A DNA stretch of 64,000 nt from CAJINA01 sp964636125 (GTDB lineage: Bacteria; Desulfobacterota; Desulfobacteria; Desulfobacterales; CAJINA01), in contig CAZWPX010000014.1 in the NCBI GenBank assembly GCA_964636125.1, forward strand, positions 19,538 through 83,537, written 5' to 3'. Of the stretch, positions 52,776-62,700 are shown piece after piece. The first letter of the stretch is position 1; the number at the start of each line of letters is the position of its first letter. A program made the translations under genes and the position numbers. The notes beneath the pieces were generated by a model, which ran no database searches, was not told the DNA's origin, and saw only the letters and a list, made by a program, of their open reading frames with translations.

Positions 52776-53303
52776 TCAGAGCAAATAATTCCCGGAGGCG
52801 TCTTTTTTCGGCCCGAGTATTCCGAGATTCGGGAAACCATTCCTGCCAATGTGGAAAGCCAATACCACCACAAGAAAAATTACCACGACCCTGAGTGCTG
52901 CGGTACCGTTCGGAGCACCGGTCAACAGCACAGCTTCCAGCAGGTCGATCAATGACCAGATGGCGGCGAGGCGATATATCCCGCCATGAAACCTGAAGAC
53001 GAAATAGAGAAACAGGAGCGGGAGTATGGTCTTTATCAGGATAAACAGGGTCGGTTGATCAGGTTCAATTGGGAGTTCAACAAGTAGCGTGAGGACAGAG
53101 TAGGCAATCAGCAGGAGGCATAGGAGTGCATTATGCTTCAATAACCGTTCTCGTAACGGATCCTCGGGGATGCTGGCGATGCAATAGGCAATTTTGCCCG
53201 TATCCTGAGGTTGCGTTTTCCTGAGGTTTTGAAATATCTCCGTTCTTGATTTCCCATCCTGGAGTTCAGCAAGCACCCGGTCACTTATATCGCGCATACC
53301 CAT
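52776..53303 (-). CDS. Membrane protein of unknown function
   Basis: About 175 residues, start at 53303 with AGGGGAA upstream. A soluble N-terminal helical part (ISDRVLAELQDGKSRTEIFQ) precedes about four membrane helices (LLCLLLIAYSVLTLLVEL, FILIKTILPLLFLYFVF, LVVVLAFHIG). No family recognised. First backbone gene after the island. Confidence 0.6.
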   Translation of the reverse strand: MGMRDISDRVLAELQDGKSRTEIFQNLRKTQPQDTGKIAYCIASIPEDPLRERLLKHNALLCLLLIAYSVLTLLVELPIEPDQPTLFILIKTILPLLFLYFVFRFHGGIYRLAAIWSLIDLLEAVLLTGAPNGTAALRVVVIFLVVVLAFHIGRNGFPNLGILGPKKDASGNYLL

Positions 53304-53919
53304 TTTGTTTCCCCTGAGCCTTTTCAAGCGGTTTCAGTTCCTGTGGCCGGCTTTTTGATGGCGGCCATCGCCGCTTCCGCGCATAGCCCGTGGGGCCTCC
53401 TTCTGGCTACAGGCGTACGGTCATGCATTCGGCATCATGCTCAAGCGCTCCGGCCAGGCAAATGACGGAGAAGAATCCGGCTGATCCACCGTCAGCCTTC
53501 GAGAGTGAAAAAGCAGGTACAGGGCGCCTGCTGGCCAGTGCCCTGAAACCTCAAAAGATAATAAGCCCTTACCTTTATTTGTGAATCCCTTTGCATGTCG
53601 GAGTACTTTTTCACACGGTATTATTGTGCCATAGCATAATAAAATGACGACGATTTAGTGAGTTCGCCCCTGTCAGCGCGTTAGTATTACTATGAACAAT
53701 AGAATGAGAAGGGAGGCGCCGATACCATTTAAACTGGTAGGGTACGCCAAGTGTTAAGTCAAGGTAAAATTTAAGGTATCCCAACAGGTTGTTGAAAACG
53801 TCATGAGCGCAGGCAAAACGATGAATTCCCGTTGACAAATGGTGCTTTTGAGAGGTATCAGGCATTTGAAAAGCGGCATATTCGTGGTGCCGATGCGAAG
53901 GGCTTTTTAAAGGATGCTT
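53304..53919. other. Gene-poor spacer
   Basis: I see no convincing gene here. Short frames on both strands have unlikely composition. The first 170 bp are GC-rich and could be decayed coding sequence; the remainder is AT-rich. Confidence 0.45.
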
Positions 53920-54258
53920 ATGTCTCATTTACCGGATTTTGACGTCATCATGTGGATTTCCTATTCAGACTTTGGGAAAAAGCTGGAACAGGAAATTTTA
54001 GCAACAATTACGCTGAAACCTTATGAAATCTCTGAAGCCAATGGCGTGCTGGATATACACTGGGGCTTTTCTGACTGGAAGGAAGCCGTCTCTTTTCTGA
54101 AAACCTTGAGGGGCTTTACCCATAACCCTAATGTGATTTTACTCAAGGCCAGCAACCATGAGGATATGGATGCTTCCATTGTCCTAAAAGATGAGCGCTA
54201 TAACGCCTACACCAAAGACGAGGCCGGCGTAACACTTCTGATTAAACCTGTCTCCTGA
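53920..54258 (+). CDS. Hypothetical protein
   Basis: 112 residues (MSHLPDFDVIMWISYSDFGK), mixed alpha/beta, no signal peptide. An in-frame ATG two codons earlier is equally possible. No family recognised; composition looks like real protein. Confidence 0.5.
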   Translation: MSHLPDFDVIMWISYSDFGKKLEQEILATITLKPYEISEANGVLDIHWGFSDWKEAVSFLKTLRGFTHNPNVILLKASNHEDMDASIVLKDERYNAYTKDEAGVTLLIKPVS

Positions 54259-54472
54259 CTTTTATGGGTGATTGCCTGTGGCCGCTGTATGGTGGGACCC
54301 CCTGCCTTCGGCGACCCCGCTTTTCCCAGGGCAGACCTGCCCATATTACCGCGTTCAGTTTGTATCCTTAGACAGAGTGCTGAAGTTTGAGATCCCGTCG
54401 AAGGAATAATGCAGGTGTTTGTAGTTGGGCCGGGAATTGATCGGCACGCACAAATTCAACTGAGGAGGAACC

Positions 54473-55498
54473 ATGGAATTTGAGGTTGTCAAGAAAGAGA
54501 CGGTAATGCTCAACCCCCAGAAAGAGATGGCTGAAAGACGCATACCCAGTGAAATTCGTATTGACCCGCTGACCGGTCGCACTGCCCGGATCTGTCATTT
54601 CATGGAATTGAAGTGGGAAAAGCCCGATTTTGAGGCCATGGTGGCCGGGACTGACGCCTGGTGCCCTTTCTGCGCAGACAAAATCCTGGACGTGACCCCC
54701 TGCTTCCCGCCGGACCTCGTTGCGGAAGGCCGTATGCAAAAGGATGACATGGTGCTCTTCCCGAATATCGCCCCCTATGACAGTATTGGGGCCTGTGCCA
54801 CCTTCGGAAGTCGCCACTATATCCCCATGACTGCGTTCGAGACAGACCACATGGCTGCGGCCTTCGGGTTTGCCCAGGACTTCTTCGGGCGTGTGGCAGC
54901 CAGCGGTCACCCGGAAGCCGTCTACCATATCGTCAACTGGAACTACATGCCGCCGGCCGGAAGCTCCCTGATCCATCCCCATCTGCAGGTCTTTTCCACC
55001 TCTTCCGCCCCGAACCTGATGTGGGCGGAACTGGAGGCTTCGAAGTATTACCAGGAGAGCCAGGGTTCAAATTACTGGGAAGACCTGGTGGCTGCGGAAA
55101 AGGAAAGCGGGGAACGCTACCTGGGCAAAATCGGCCGCACCGATTGGATGACCGCCTTTGCGCCCATGGGGGTTGCCGGTGATGTGCTGGCGGTGGTGGA
55201 AGGGGTGCGCGATACGCTTTCGCTCAATGCCCGGGACTTTCAAGATATCGCGACCGGTTTGCAAAAGTTGATGGCGGAATACGACAAGATGGGCGTCTAC
55301 AGCTTCAACATGAACTTTTTTACCGGAGCGTCCGGCGATGACCACTACCGCTTTCACCTCCTGTTTTCGCCCCGTACGTTCTTCAATCAGGCCCTGGGGA
55401 CCCCGGATGTGGGCGCTTTACGCAATCTTTTCAATGAAACCCTGTGTATGGCGTACCCGGAAGAGATCAACGGGCTGCTGAAGGAGGCGTTTGCGTAG
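54473..55498 (+). CDS. Galactose-1-phosphate-uridylyltransferase-like (HIT superfamily) protein
   Basis: 341 residues. W-C-P-F-C (about 62-66) looks like the zinc Cys pair of GalT, DPLTGR near the start is the family's N-terminal strand, and S-L-I-H-P-H-L-Q (about 162) is the catalytic H-x-H-x-Q motif. A nucleotidyl or phosphorolytic transfer is likely; the sugar substrate is uncertain because this branch is distant from GalT. TGAGGAGG precedes the ATG. Stands alone. Confidence 0.82.
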   Translation: MEFEVVKKETVMLNPQKEMAERRIPSEIRIDPLTGRTARICHFMELKWEKPDFEAMVAGTDAWCPFCADKILDVTPCFPPDLVAEGRMQKDDMVLFPNIAPYDSIGACATFGSRHYIPMTAFETDHMAAAFGFAQDFFGRVAASGHPEAVYHIVNWNYMPPAGSSLIHPHLQVFSTSSAPNLMWAELEASKYYQESQGSNYWEDLVAAEKESGERYLGKIGRTDWMTAFAPMGVAGDVLAVVEGVRDTLSLNARDFQDIATGLQKLMAEYDKMGVYSFNMNFFTGASGDDHYRFHLLFSPRTFFNQALGTPDVGALRNLFNETLCMAYPEEINGLLKEAFA

Positions 55499-55518
55499 AC
55501 CGGATAAATTCCAAGAAG

Positions 55519-55554
55519 ACATCTCGCGCCAAGTCGCCAAGCCGCAAAGAAGGT
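55519..55554. repeat. CGCCAAG-type dispersed repeat
   Basis: GACATCTCGCGCCAAGTCGC and CAAGCCGCAAAGAAGG, a short tandem CGCCAAG/CGCAAAG phrase seen scattered in many genomes of this type. It lies between the GalT-like gene and the enoyl-CoA hydratase remnant. Confidence 0.55.
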
Positions 55555-55623
55555 CAGAAGCAAGTGGGGGACAACTCTTCGTGAGCTCAGGGTGACAGTT
55601 GCAGGGCGGTAGGGATAGGTGTT

Positions 55624-56035
55624 ATCGGTTGCTTTGAGATCTGCCTGGAGGGCTGTGATCATGAAGGCCTGGTTGCGATTTTCAACCTGGAGGGCCTGTT
55701 CCAGTGAGGCAGCCCCCAGATTCAGGTTGATGGCCTCCTTGGTCATCTTCAGGCCCAATGGAGATTTTGCCGCCAGCTTTCGAGCCAACTCGAAAGCACT
55801 GTCCAGGAGTTCTTCCCGGGGAACCACACGGGACACAAAACCCAGTTTCGCGGCTTTTTTCACCGGCCCCGGTCAGTATCAGGACCCGCACCCCTTCATC
55901 CTGGTCCAGCAGGTCAAAGGCCTCTTCAAGTTCCTCAATCATGGCCGGATTCAGGGCATTGATTGTGGCGGGCCTGTTCAGGGTGAGCAGGCCGATGGCA
56001 TCCCGGGCTTCATATTGGATTGTCGTAAATGCCAT
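55624..56035 (-). pseudogene. Enoyl-CoA hydratase with large internal deletion
   Basis: The start (MAFTTIQYEARDAIGLLTLN, RPATINALNPAMIEELEEAF) and L-I-L-T-G-A-G-E-K read as a crotonase. The frame then jumps at about 55864 to K-A-A-K-L-G-F-V-S-R-V-V and ARKLAAKSPLGLKMTKEAIN, the C-terminal part. About 90 residues with the oxyanion-hole and catalytic Glu region are missing, and the very C-terminus is replaced by repeat sequence. Confidence 0.8.
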
Positions 56036-56043
56036 GGTTCCCT

Positions 56044-56658
56044 TTACTCTATCAGCTGATTCTCCCAGGCACTTTTCAGGACTTCGCTGCACAAGGACTC
56101 AATCAACTCTTGGACGGATTCAATGCGGACGGTCTCGGTGATGGCATTCCAGATGAGTTTTTGAGATTTGCGTTCGAAGATATTGGTGGACAAGCGCACG
56201 CTCTCCATTTTTGTATAGGTCACGGCAGATGAGGCATACGCGTTGACTTCGTTCCAGGAATTCTTAAAGGTGTCTGATTGATTCAGGTTGGCCGGGTCGT
56301 AATTGAGGTATTTTTCCTGGGCTCCCAGCAAAAACGTTACCAGGATTGCATCCGCGTCCAGCGCCTCGGCTTCCTGCAAGATCCTTTCCCTGGTCAGGTC
56401 TTTGGCCAGGAGGATAACTTTATGGCTGGCGGTGGCTTCCACCCCCTTCTTTTTAAACTGTTCAGTGAAAACATCTTCAAACAGCAGGCGGTTTTTCAGT
56501 TCTGCGGCAACACCGACGATGAGGATCTTTTGGAGGTGGCCGCCCGAGTAGGTACTGTCCATGGAGACGGATTGCATCTTGGTAGTGGCGCAGGCTGCCA
56601 ATGAGGCCAGCAGGAATAGAGCAACAAGCAAGCGAAAGGGTGCCTTGGGCATACGCAT
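56044..56658 (-). CDS. Outer-membrane-type lipoprotein
   Basis: About 204 residues, start at 56658 with GGGAGG upstream. Signal peptide with lipobox L-A-A-C (LFLLASLAACATTKM). The mature part is alpha/beta (KILIVGVAAELKNRLLFEDV, then EALDADAILVTFLLG) and resembles DUF4136-like lipoproteins. It lies 8 bp upstream of the crotonase remnant, so they were cotranscribed. Confidence 0.75.
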   Translation of the reverse strand: MRMPKAPFRLLVALFLLASLAACATTKMQSVSMDSTYSGGHLQKILIVGVAAELKNRLLFEDVFTEQFKKKGVEATASHKVILLAKDLTRERILQEAEALDADAILVTFLLGAQEKYLNYDPANLNQSDTFKNSWNEVNAYASSAVTYTKMESVRLSTNIFERKSQKLIWNAITETVRIESVQELIESLCSEVLKSAWENQLIE

Positions 56659-56882
56659 TTTGATCCTCCCGGTTTTAAAGAATGTTGTGAAGATTGAAAC
56701 ACTCTTCAGACTATATTTTTTTTTCTTTATACTCAAGGGGTAATTTGGGTGTCAGATGTGCGGGCTTCCAGGTTGAAAAGCCATGAGCAAACAGATTGAC
56801 AGATCCACCCAAAGCGTTAAGTATATATCAGCAGTATCGAACCCGTATCAAAAAGTCTATTGGTCAAATTTTAAAGGATATT

Positions 56883-57590
56883 ATGGATTTTGATTACCAT
56901 TCCCTGAAAACCTGTTTTCAAACGGAAGTCATGGCAGCAGAGAGTATTGGACTCCACCAGGCTTGCGGCTTTTCCCTGGCCGTGGCCGGAGCCCCGGAAA
57001 TCATTTCGCCCATAGAGTGGCTGCCGTGCCTGTTCCGGAACGAACGGCTACCGGACTTTCCGGAGGGTGCGGAAAGAGAGACAGCCCTTGCCTTGCTTGT
57101 CGGGCTTGCCGACCACTGGACCCACCAGGTTGTACACCGGGATTCAGACGACGCGCTTCTCGATTTGCCGGTGGGGTGTTATTTTGTGACCGGCAAAGGG
57201 CCTTCCCAGGCCACCCGGGATTTTTGCAAGGGCTACCTGAGCGGTTACCGCTGGCTGCAGAAGGCCTGGGATCTGGTGCTGGCCGGCCTGAGTGACACCG
57301 ACCGTGAAAAACTGGTCTGCAATGCCACGATCATGGCCTGCCTGACCCTGCTCTATGCCGATGAAAAGGGTGAAAAGGCGGCCCTGCCGGACAGGGACCT
57401 GCCCATGAAGCCGGCCAAGGCCTGGCACCTGCTGCCGGCGCTGTTGATTGAAACGGCCGGGTTTGGGGTGGACCGGCAGCAGGCGGATACGACCGCTGAC
57501 AACGCCGCGACCGCGTCGGAAAAGATCGGGCGCAACGCGCCCTGTCCATGCGGCAGCGGTAAAAAGTACAAAAAGTGCTGTATGGGATAA
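56883..57590 (+). CDS. UPF0149/YecA-like protein with SEC-C motif
   Basis: About 235 residues. An all-helical YecA-like domain (FCKGYLSGYRWLQKAWD) is followed by the C-terminal zinc-binding SEC-C motif (NAPCPCGSGKKYKKCC). SEC-C motifs bind zinc and contact ribosomes or SecB-like partners. The ATG at 56883 has AAAGGA upstream; an upstream TTG at 56796 is less likely. It is followed after 3 bp by a zinc-ribbon membrane protein. Confidence 0.82.
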   Translation: MDFDYHSLKTCFQTEVMAAESIGLHQACGFSLAVAGAPEIISPIEWLPCLFRNERLPDFPEGAERETALALLVGLADHWTHQVVHRDSDDALLDLPVGCYFVTGKGPSQATRDFCKGYLSGYRWLQKAWDLVLAGLSDTDREKLVCNATIMACLTLLYADEKGEKAALPDRDLPMKPAKAWHLLPALLIETAGFGVDRQQADTTADNAATASEKIGRNAPCPCGSGKKYKKCCMG

Positions 57591-57593
57591 ATA

Positions 57594-58016
57594 ATGGGAT
57601 CTTTCATATCCGAATATTGCCCCCACTGTGATGCCGAGGTTGAATGGCGCGCGGGCGTTTATGCCCGGAATACCATCGGGCCGGCCTCTGCAACGTGCCC
57701 CGGCTGCGGCCAGGCTTATGCCACGGGGCGCAAAGAGTGGGGTGCAATGTCACCGGAGGAACAGCACGATTATTACCGGCGGGTTGGCTGGCGCTGTTTC
57801 GTGGCTTTTTCCTTTTGTGTCATGGGGTTGATGCTGGCGGCTTTCTTTGCCACCGGGGCGATTTTTGAAGTGGCCGACCCTGTGATTCTGCGCTACGCAC
57901 TTCTATCCAGCCTGGCCTGCGGCCTGCTGCTTGCCGGCCGGGTACTGCAGCTGGCCCTGCGCCAGATTAAAGAGTCCGTTGCCCGGGACAGCCGTTCAGA
58001 CCCATCAAACCGATGA
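57594..58016 (+). CDS. Zinc-ribbon two-helix membrane protein
   Basis: 140 residues. CPHC and CPGC pairs form an N-terminal zinc ribbon; two membrane helices follow (CFVAFSFCVMGLMLAAFFA and YALLSSLACGLLLAGRVL). It lies 3 bp after the SEC-C gene, so the two are probably cotranscribed. Function unknown. Confidence 0.7.
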   Translation: MGSFISEYCPHCDAEVEWRAGVYARNTIGPASATCPGCGQAYATGRKEWGAMSPEEQHDYYRRVGWRCFVAFSFCVMGLMLAAFFATGAIFEVADPVILRYALLSSLACGLLLAGRVLQLALRQIKESVARDSRSDPSNR

Positions 58017-58229
58017 TTTGGTATTAAAATCCGTCTCCTGAGCGGAGAAATCTGTCTGTTTGGGCCAGGACTCCTCTCGGGATGCATCCCACCGGTTGCA
58101 GAAAAAATCATTATTCAAGTAATTTGGCGGAATCTGTCATCTGTTTGGCGTGCGGGGTCAAGAAAAGCAGGCGCAAAGGCCATCTGGTTTAAGAGCACTC
58201 GCAAAACCCGAAACCCGGTACTGGTTAGA

Positions 58230-58577
58230 ATGACAGCCACCCCCAGTACCTACCTGCCGTTTTCAAACAATGCCGAATTGATTACCCTGATAGAATCTGC
58301 AGAAACCCGGCGGGATTTTGTTTACGGGTTGGAAAAAGCTGCCGGACGTGAGGTTTTGGACATACAGAAACTCAATTATCATGGTCGCGATTACATCGGT
58401 ACCCGTTATGAAAACAAACCCGACGGGAAAACCATGTTCTCGCTGGCCTCGGTTGCACGCAATGGTATGCTGGTGATGCTTACCTTCTGCTTTGACCAGG
58501 CGGATTTTCCTGCGGTGGCCGCCCATGGCGAGCAGTCCATCATTGAGATGTTTCTTGCCAATGTCATTTTCAGCTAG
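58230..58577 (+). CDS. Hypothetical protein, possibly a 3' fragment
   Basis: 115 residues, mixed beta (GRDYIGTRYENKPDGKTMFS). It resembles the C-terminal part of a longer secreted or lipoprotein domain, but no signal peptide is present and the 210-bp upstream spacer shows no continuation. AGAATG start without a clear ribosome site. Confidence 0.45.
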   Translation: MTATPSTYLPFSNNAELITLIESAETRRDFVYGLEKAAGREVLDIQKLNYHGRDYIGTRYENKPDGKTMFSLASVARNGMLVMLTFCFDQADFPAVAAHGEQSIIEMFLANVIFS

Positions 58578-58767
58578 AGCCCTCCCCACACCTTCCCCCT
58601 GATATGTTGACAAAAGTTGTTAACTTGATTTGTATAATGGTTGCAGCAAAATTGTCACCTGAAATGATCGTTTCATATTTTTGAAATATTTTATTCGTGA
58701 GTATTTTAAATCAGGCTGCCATGAGACTCACAAACTGCAAGACTTCACCCAACAGGGGCTGGTAATA

Positions 58768-59619
58768 ATGAATAGTCGAACCGGGCGTGTGCCCGCTGAT
58801 TTCAAACAAAAAATAAAGCGTAACGTGGCCGCCAATTTTGACCGGAGTTACCGCAAGTACCAGGCTTTTGAAGAAAAGCACCATTTTTTTTACAAGCTTG
58901 CCCTGAACTTGGCCGGCCGCATCAACCTGCAGCCAGAGACCTCGATTCTGGATGTGGGCTGCGGCAGCGGGATCTCCGCCAGAGCCCTTAACGAGCAGTT
59001 CGCCTGTCAGGTCCTGGGGGTGGACTTGTCTTCAAAAATGGTCGCCGTCGGTAGGGAGTCAGGTGCCTCTCCGGATGTTCAACTGGTGGTCGGGGACGGC
59101 GAGTGTCTGGAGGACCTGGCTGCGGGCCGCCAGTTTGATTACGTGCTGTACAATGCTTCTCTCTTCATTTTTCCCGATGTAGAGCAGACGTTGCGCGAGG
59201 CGCATGCGTGCCTGCGGCCCGGTGGAAAAATTGCCTTCTCGTTCTATCCCGAACTGGTTGACCCGGAGGGTTCGGATCTGTTGCGAGAAGCCTTTACCCG
59301 GCTGGGTGAGCCCCTGCCGCGGTTTAAGGTGGTCACTGGTTACGACCAGGCCTGCCAGGCCCTGGAACGTCAATGCGGTTCAGTTTATCACCATAGCTGG
59401 GAGCGGCCGCTGGACCTTGAATTTCTCGAGGATTTTTTTTCCATACCGGCCCAGTCCGCTTCCCTTTTTCCCGGGTTGGCGTACGATGCCCGTCTGGAAA
59501 GGGTGGCCGCGCTACTATGTACTCTGGAGGATGAGGCCCCGGCGGGGCGCATTGTGTGGCGGATGGCCGAAGGGGTGAAGGGAAGGGGCGAACATCGAAC
59601 ATCGAACCTTGAACTTTGA
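58768..59619 (+). CDS. Class I SAM-dependent methyltransferase
   Basis: About 283 residues. Motif I is S-I-L-D-V-G-C-G-S-G (about 60-69), acidic end of strand two in LGVDLSSKM, and motif IV around FDYVLYNASLFIFPD. The region resembles malonyl-ACP/ubiquinone-type methyltransferases; substrate unknown. Start at 58768 is proposed; the frame extends to 58681. The last residues (GEHRTSNLEL) come from a dispersed GAAC repeat, which supplies the stop codon. Confidence 0.82.
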   Translation: MNSRTGRVPADFKQKIKRNVAANFDRSYRKYQAFEEKHHFFYKLALNLAGRINLQPETSILDVGCGSGISARALNEQFACQVLGVDLSSKMVAVGRESGASPDVQLVVGDGECLEDLAAGRQFDYVLYNASLFIFPDVEQTLREAHACLRPGGKIAFSFYPELVDPEGSDLLREAFTRLGEPLPRFKVVTGYDQACQALERQCGSVYHHSWERPLDLEFLEDFFSIPAQSASLFPGLAYDARLERVAALLCTLEDEAPAGRIVWRMAEGVKGRGEHRTSNLEL

Positions 59620-59621
59620 AC
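59589..59621. repeat. GAACATC/TTGAAC repeat at gene end
   Basis: CGAACATCGAACATCGAACC then TTGAACTTTGAACT. It forms the 3' end of the methyltransferase gene. Confidence 0.65.
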
Positions 59622-59668
59622 TGTGGTATGCCTCCGGCGGCCAGTTTAATAAACGTTCAGCCTGATAT

Positions 59669-59694
59669 GTCACTCTGAGCGCAGCGAAGAGTCT
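59669..59694 (+). repeat. Dispersed repeat, CACTCTGAGCG type
   Basis: GTCACTCTGAGCGCAGCGAA followed by GAGTCT; differs by few bases from the copy at 30665-30690. Confidence 0.7.
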
Positions 59695-59735
59695 CCCCCC
59701 ATGCCAAGGCACTTATTCAGTATTGCCTGACCGTT

Positions 59736-62700
59736 TCAGCCTTCCAGCAGGCAATCTATCTTGCACATAATCTGATCATCTTCGTAATTGCTCAGGCCGA
59801 TGGTCTGCCGGGGGCAGGCGGCCGTGCAGACGCCGCAACCCTGGCACATGGCTTCGTCGATCATGATCTCATGGCGCTCCTCGTCAAACTGGGGGACCTC
59901 AAAGGGGCAGGCCCGGACACAGGTCAGGCACTTGACGCAGGCTTCCGGGGTTACCTTGGCGGTGATGGCCGACAGCTTGATTGCCGGTTTCGACAAAAAG
60001 GTGACCGCCCTTGAAGCGGCTGCCTGCGCCTGGGAAATAGTTTCCGAAACCAGCTTGGGGCCGTGGGCTGTTCCGCACAGGAAAACTCCATCGGAAGGCA
60101 TGTCCACCGGCCGCAGCTTGACATGGGCTTCGATGAAAAATCCTTCCGGGTTGCGGTTGAGTTTCATGATGTGGGACAGTGCGGTGGTATCCGCGGCCCG
60201 CATGCCGGCACTGAGAACCAGCAGGTCTGCCTGGATTTCAATCGCCTGTTTGAGCACGGGGTCCTCAATCTGCACCATGACGCCCGCGTCGGTTGCCTGT
60301 GTCGTGGGGGGCTGCGCCTGATCGAACCGGATAAAAATCACCCCTTTTTCACGGGCTGCGGTGTAGTATTCTTCAAGCAGGCCATAGGTGCGAATATCGC
60401 GGTAGAGAATGAAAACCTGTGTGTCCGGATTGTGGTTTTTAATGGCCAGCGCGTTTTTAATCGCGTTCTGGCAGCAGATGCGGGAGCAGTTCTCGTATTC
60501 ATCGTTGCGTGAACCCACGCACTGGATCATGACCACGGTGGAGTGGTCTTCGACACCCCCCTTTTCCAGACGGTCACTGAGTTCAATCTGGGTCAGCGCC
60601 CGGTCATCTTCGGGGTAGAGGTATTCTGCCGGCTGGGACTGAACAGCACCGGTGGCAACCACGATGACACCGTGATCGATACTCAGGCGCTTTTGATCCG
60701 GGCCTACAGCGACTTCGGTTTTGAAATTGCCTTTGTAGCCGGTAAAGCCGTCTATCAACCCGTGGGTGATCACCTCAATGTTCGGTTCAGCCTCAACCGC
60801 GGCCGTTATTTCCGACAGGTAGGCCGGAATATCCCCGCCTTCAATGGTGTGGTGCAGCCTCCGGGCATACCCGCCCAGAACCGCCTCCTTTTCCACCAGT
60901 GAAACCGGGAACCCCTGGCGCGCGATGGTAAGTGCGGCGTTCATGCCGGCCACCCCCCCGCCAATTATCAGGGCCCGGCGTTTGACCGGGATCGATCGTT
61001 CGCTGAGGGGCTTTAAGGTCCCCACCCGGGCCACAGCCATGGCCACCAGCTCTTTGGCCTTTTTCGTAGCCGCGGCGGGATCATAGGAATGGATCCAGGA
61101 ATCCTGGTTGCGGATGTTGGCCATTTCAAACAGGTACTTGTTCAGGCCCACTGCCACCAGGGTGTCCATGAAAATAGGTTCATGGGTTTTGGGGCTGCAG
61201 GCGGCGACCACCACACGGTTGAGCTGCAGCTCTGCGATGACGTCTTTGATTTTGTCCTGGCTGTCCTGGCTGCAGGTAAACAGGTTCTCATCCGAGTGCA
61301 CCACGCCGGGCAGGCCGGCGGCATACTCCTTGACCGCAGGCACGTCTACCACGCCGCCGATATTAATGCCGCAGTTACAGACAAACACACCGATGCGCAG
61401 GTCCTCGACGGTTACATCTCTTTCTGCGGGGATAATCAGTTCCCGGGTGTCACTGTTGCGTCCCGTGGCCAGCAGGGCACCGGCGGTCCCCGCCGCCGCA
61501 CTGGCCTGCGTTACCGATTCAGGGATATCCTTGGGCCCCTGGAAAACCCCGCAGGCGAATATACCCGGGCGCGAGGTTTCCACCGGGCTGAATGGCTGGC
61601 TGTCTATGAAGCGGTATTTGTCCAGCTCGATGCCCAGCCGGTCGGCCAGTTCACCGGTAGATTCCGGGACCTGCAGGCCCACTGAAAGGACCACCATGTT
61701 GAAGGTTTCCGCCTGCATCTGGCCGTTGCCGTCCGCGTACTTGACAATCAGGTCGTCGTTTTCCACTGCCGGGTCAATGGTGTGCACCCGGGCCTTGATA
61801 AACCGAACGTCCTCCTTGTCTCTGGCGCGCAGGTAATACTTTTCATAATCTTTGCCGAAGGTTCGGATATCCATATTGAAGACGGCACAATCCAGATCAT
61901 CCGCGGCGTGCTCCCTGGCGATCATGGCATCCTTGACGGCATACATGCAGCAGACTGAGGAGCAGTAGCCATTACCACAGCGGTTGGTGTCACGGGAACC
62001 GACGCATTGGAGCCATGCGATTTTCCGGGGTTCTTTCTGGTCCGTGGGTCGCACAAGGTGGCCCAGGGTCGGGCCGGAGGCACTGAGAATCCGTTCAAAT
62101 TCAAGGCTGGTGACCACATTGGGGTTGGCCCGGTACTGGTAATGCCAGGCCAGCGGGGTTGGATCGTAAGGTTCACTGCCGGTGGCCAGAATCACGGAAC
62201 CGATGTCCAGGTTCTTTTCAACCGGCTGCTGGTCATGGTCGATCGCCCCGGCCAGGCAGGCTTCGACACACTCGTAGCACTCGGAACAGATGCCGCAGCT
62301 CAGGCAGCGGTCGGCCTCTTTTTGGGCCTCGTCCTCGTCGTAACCGAAAGAGACTTCCAGAAAGTTGCACTCCCGGGCTTCGGGATCCAGGCAGCGCACC
62401 GGCACCCGGGGCTTACGGGTTTCTCCGGAGATGTCCGGTTTTTCAAACAGCCACTCTTCCTCTCGGCCCGCCACCAGGTCTTCGCCGTTGATAAAACGGT
62501 GAATGCTTTCGGCCGCGGCCTTTCCGCAGGCCACCGCGTCTACCACGGACTTGGGGCCATAGACGGCGTCACCGCCGGCAAACACCCAATCCACGTTGGT
62601 TTGCAGGGTGACCGGGTCGGCCTGCAATCCGCCAAGCGGGGTCACCGCCAGACCCTGATCCGCGGCGAAACCGAGCTGGGCGCTCTGGCCAATGGAGATG

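Noticed and set aside
53390..53928. Short frames on both strands in the post-island spacer
   Set aside because: Unlikely composition, no ribosome sites, no recognisable domain.
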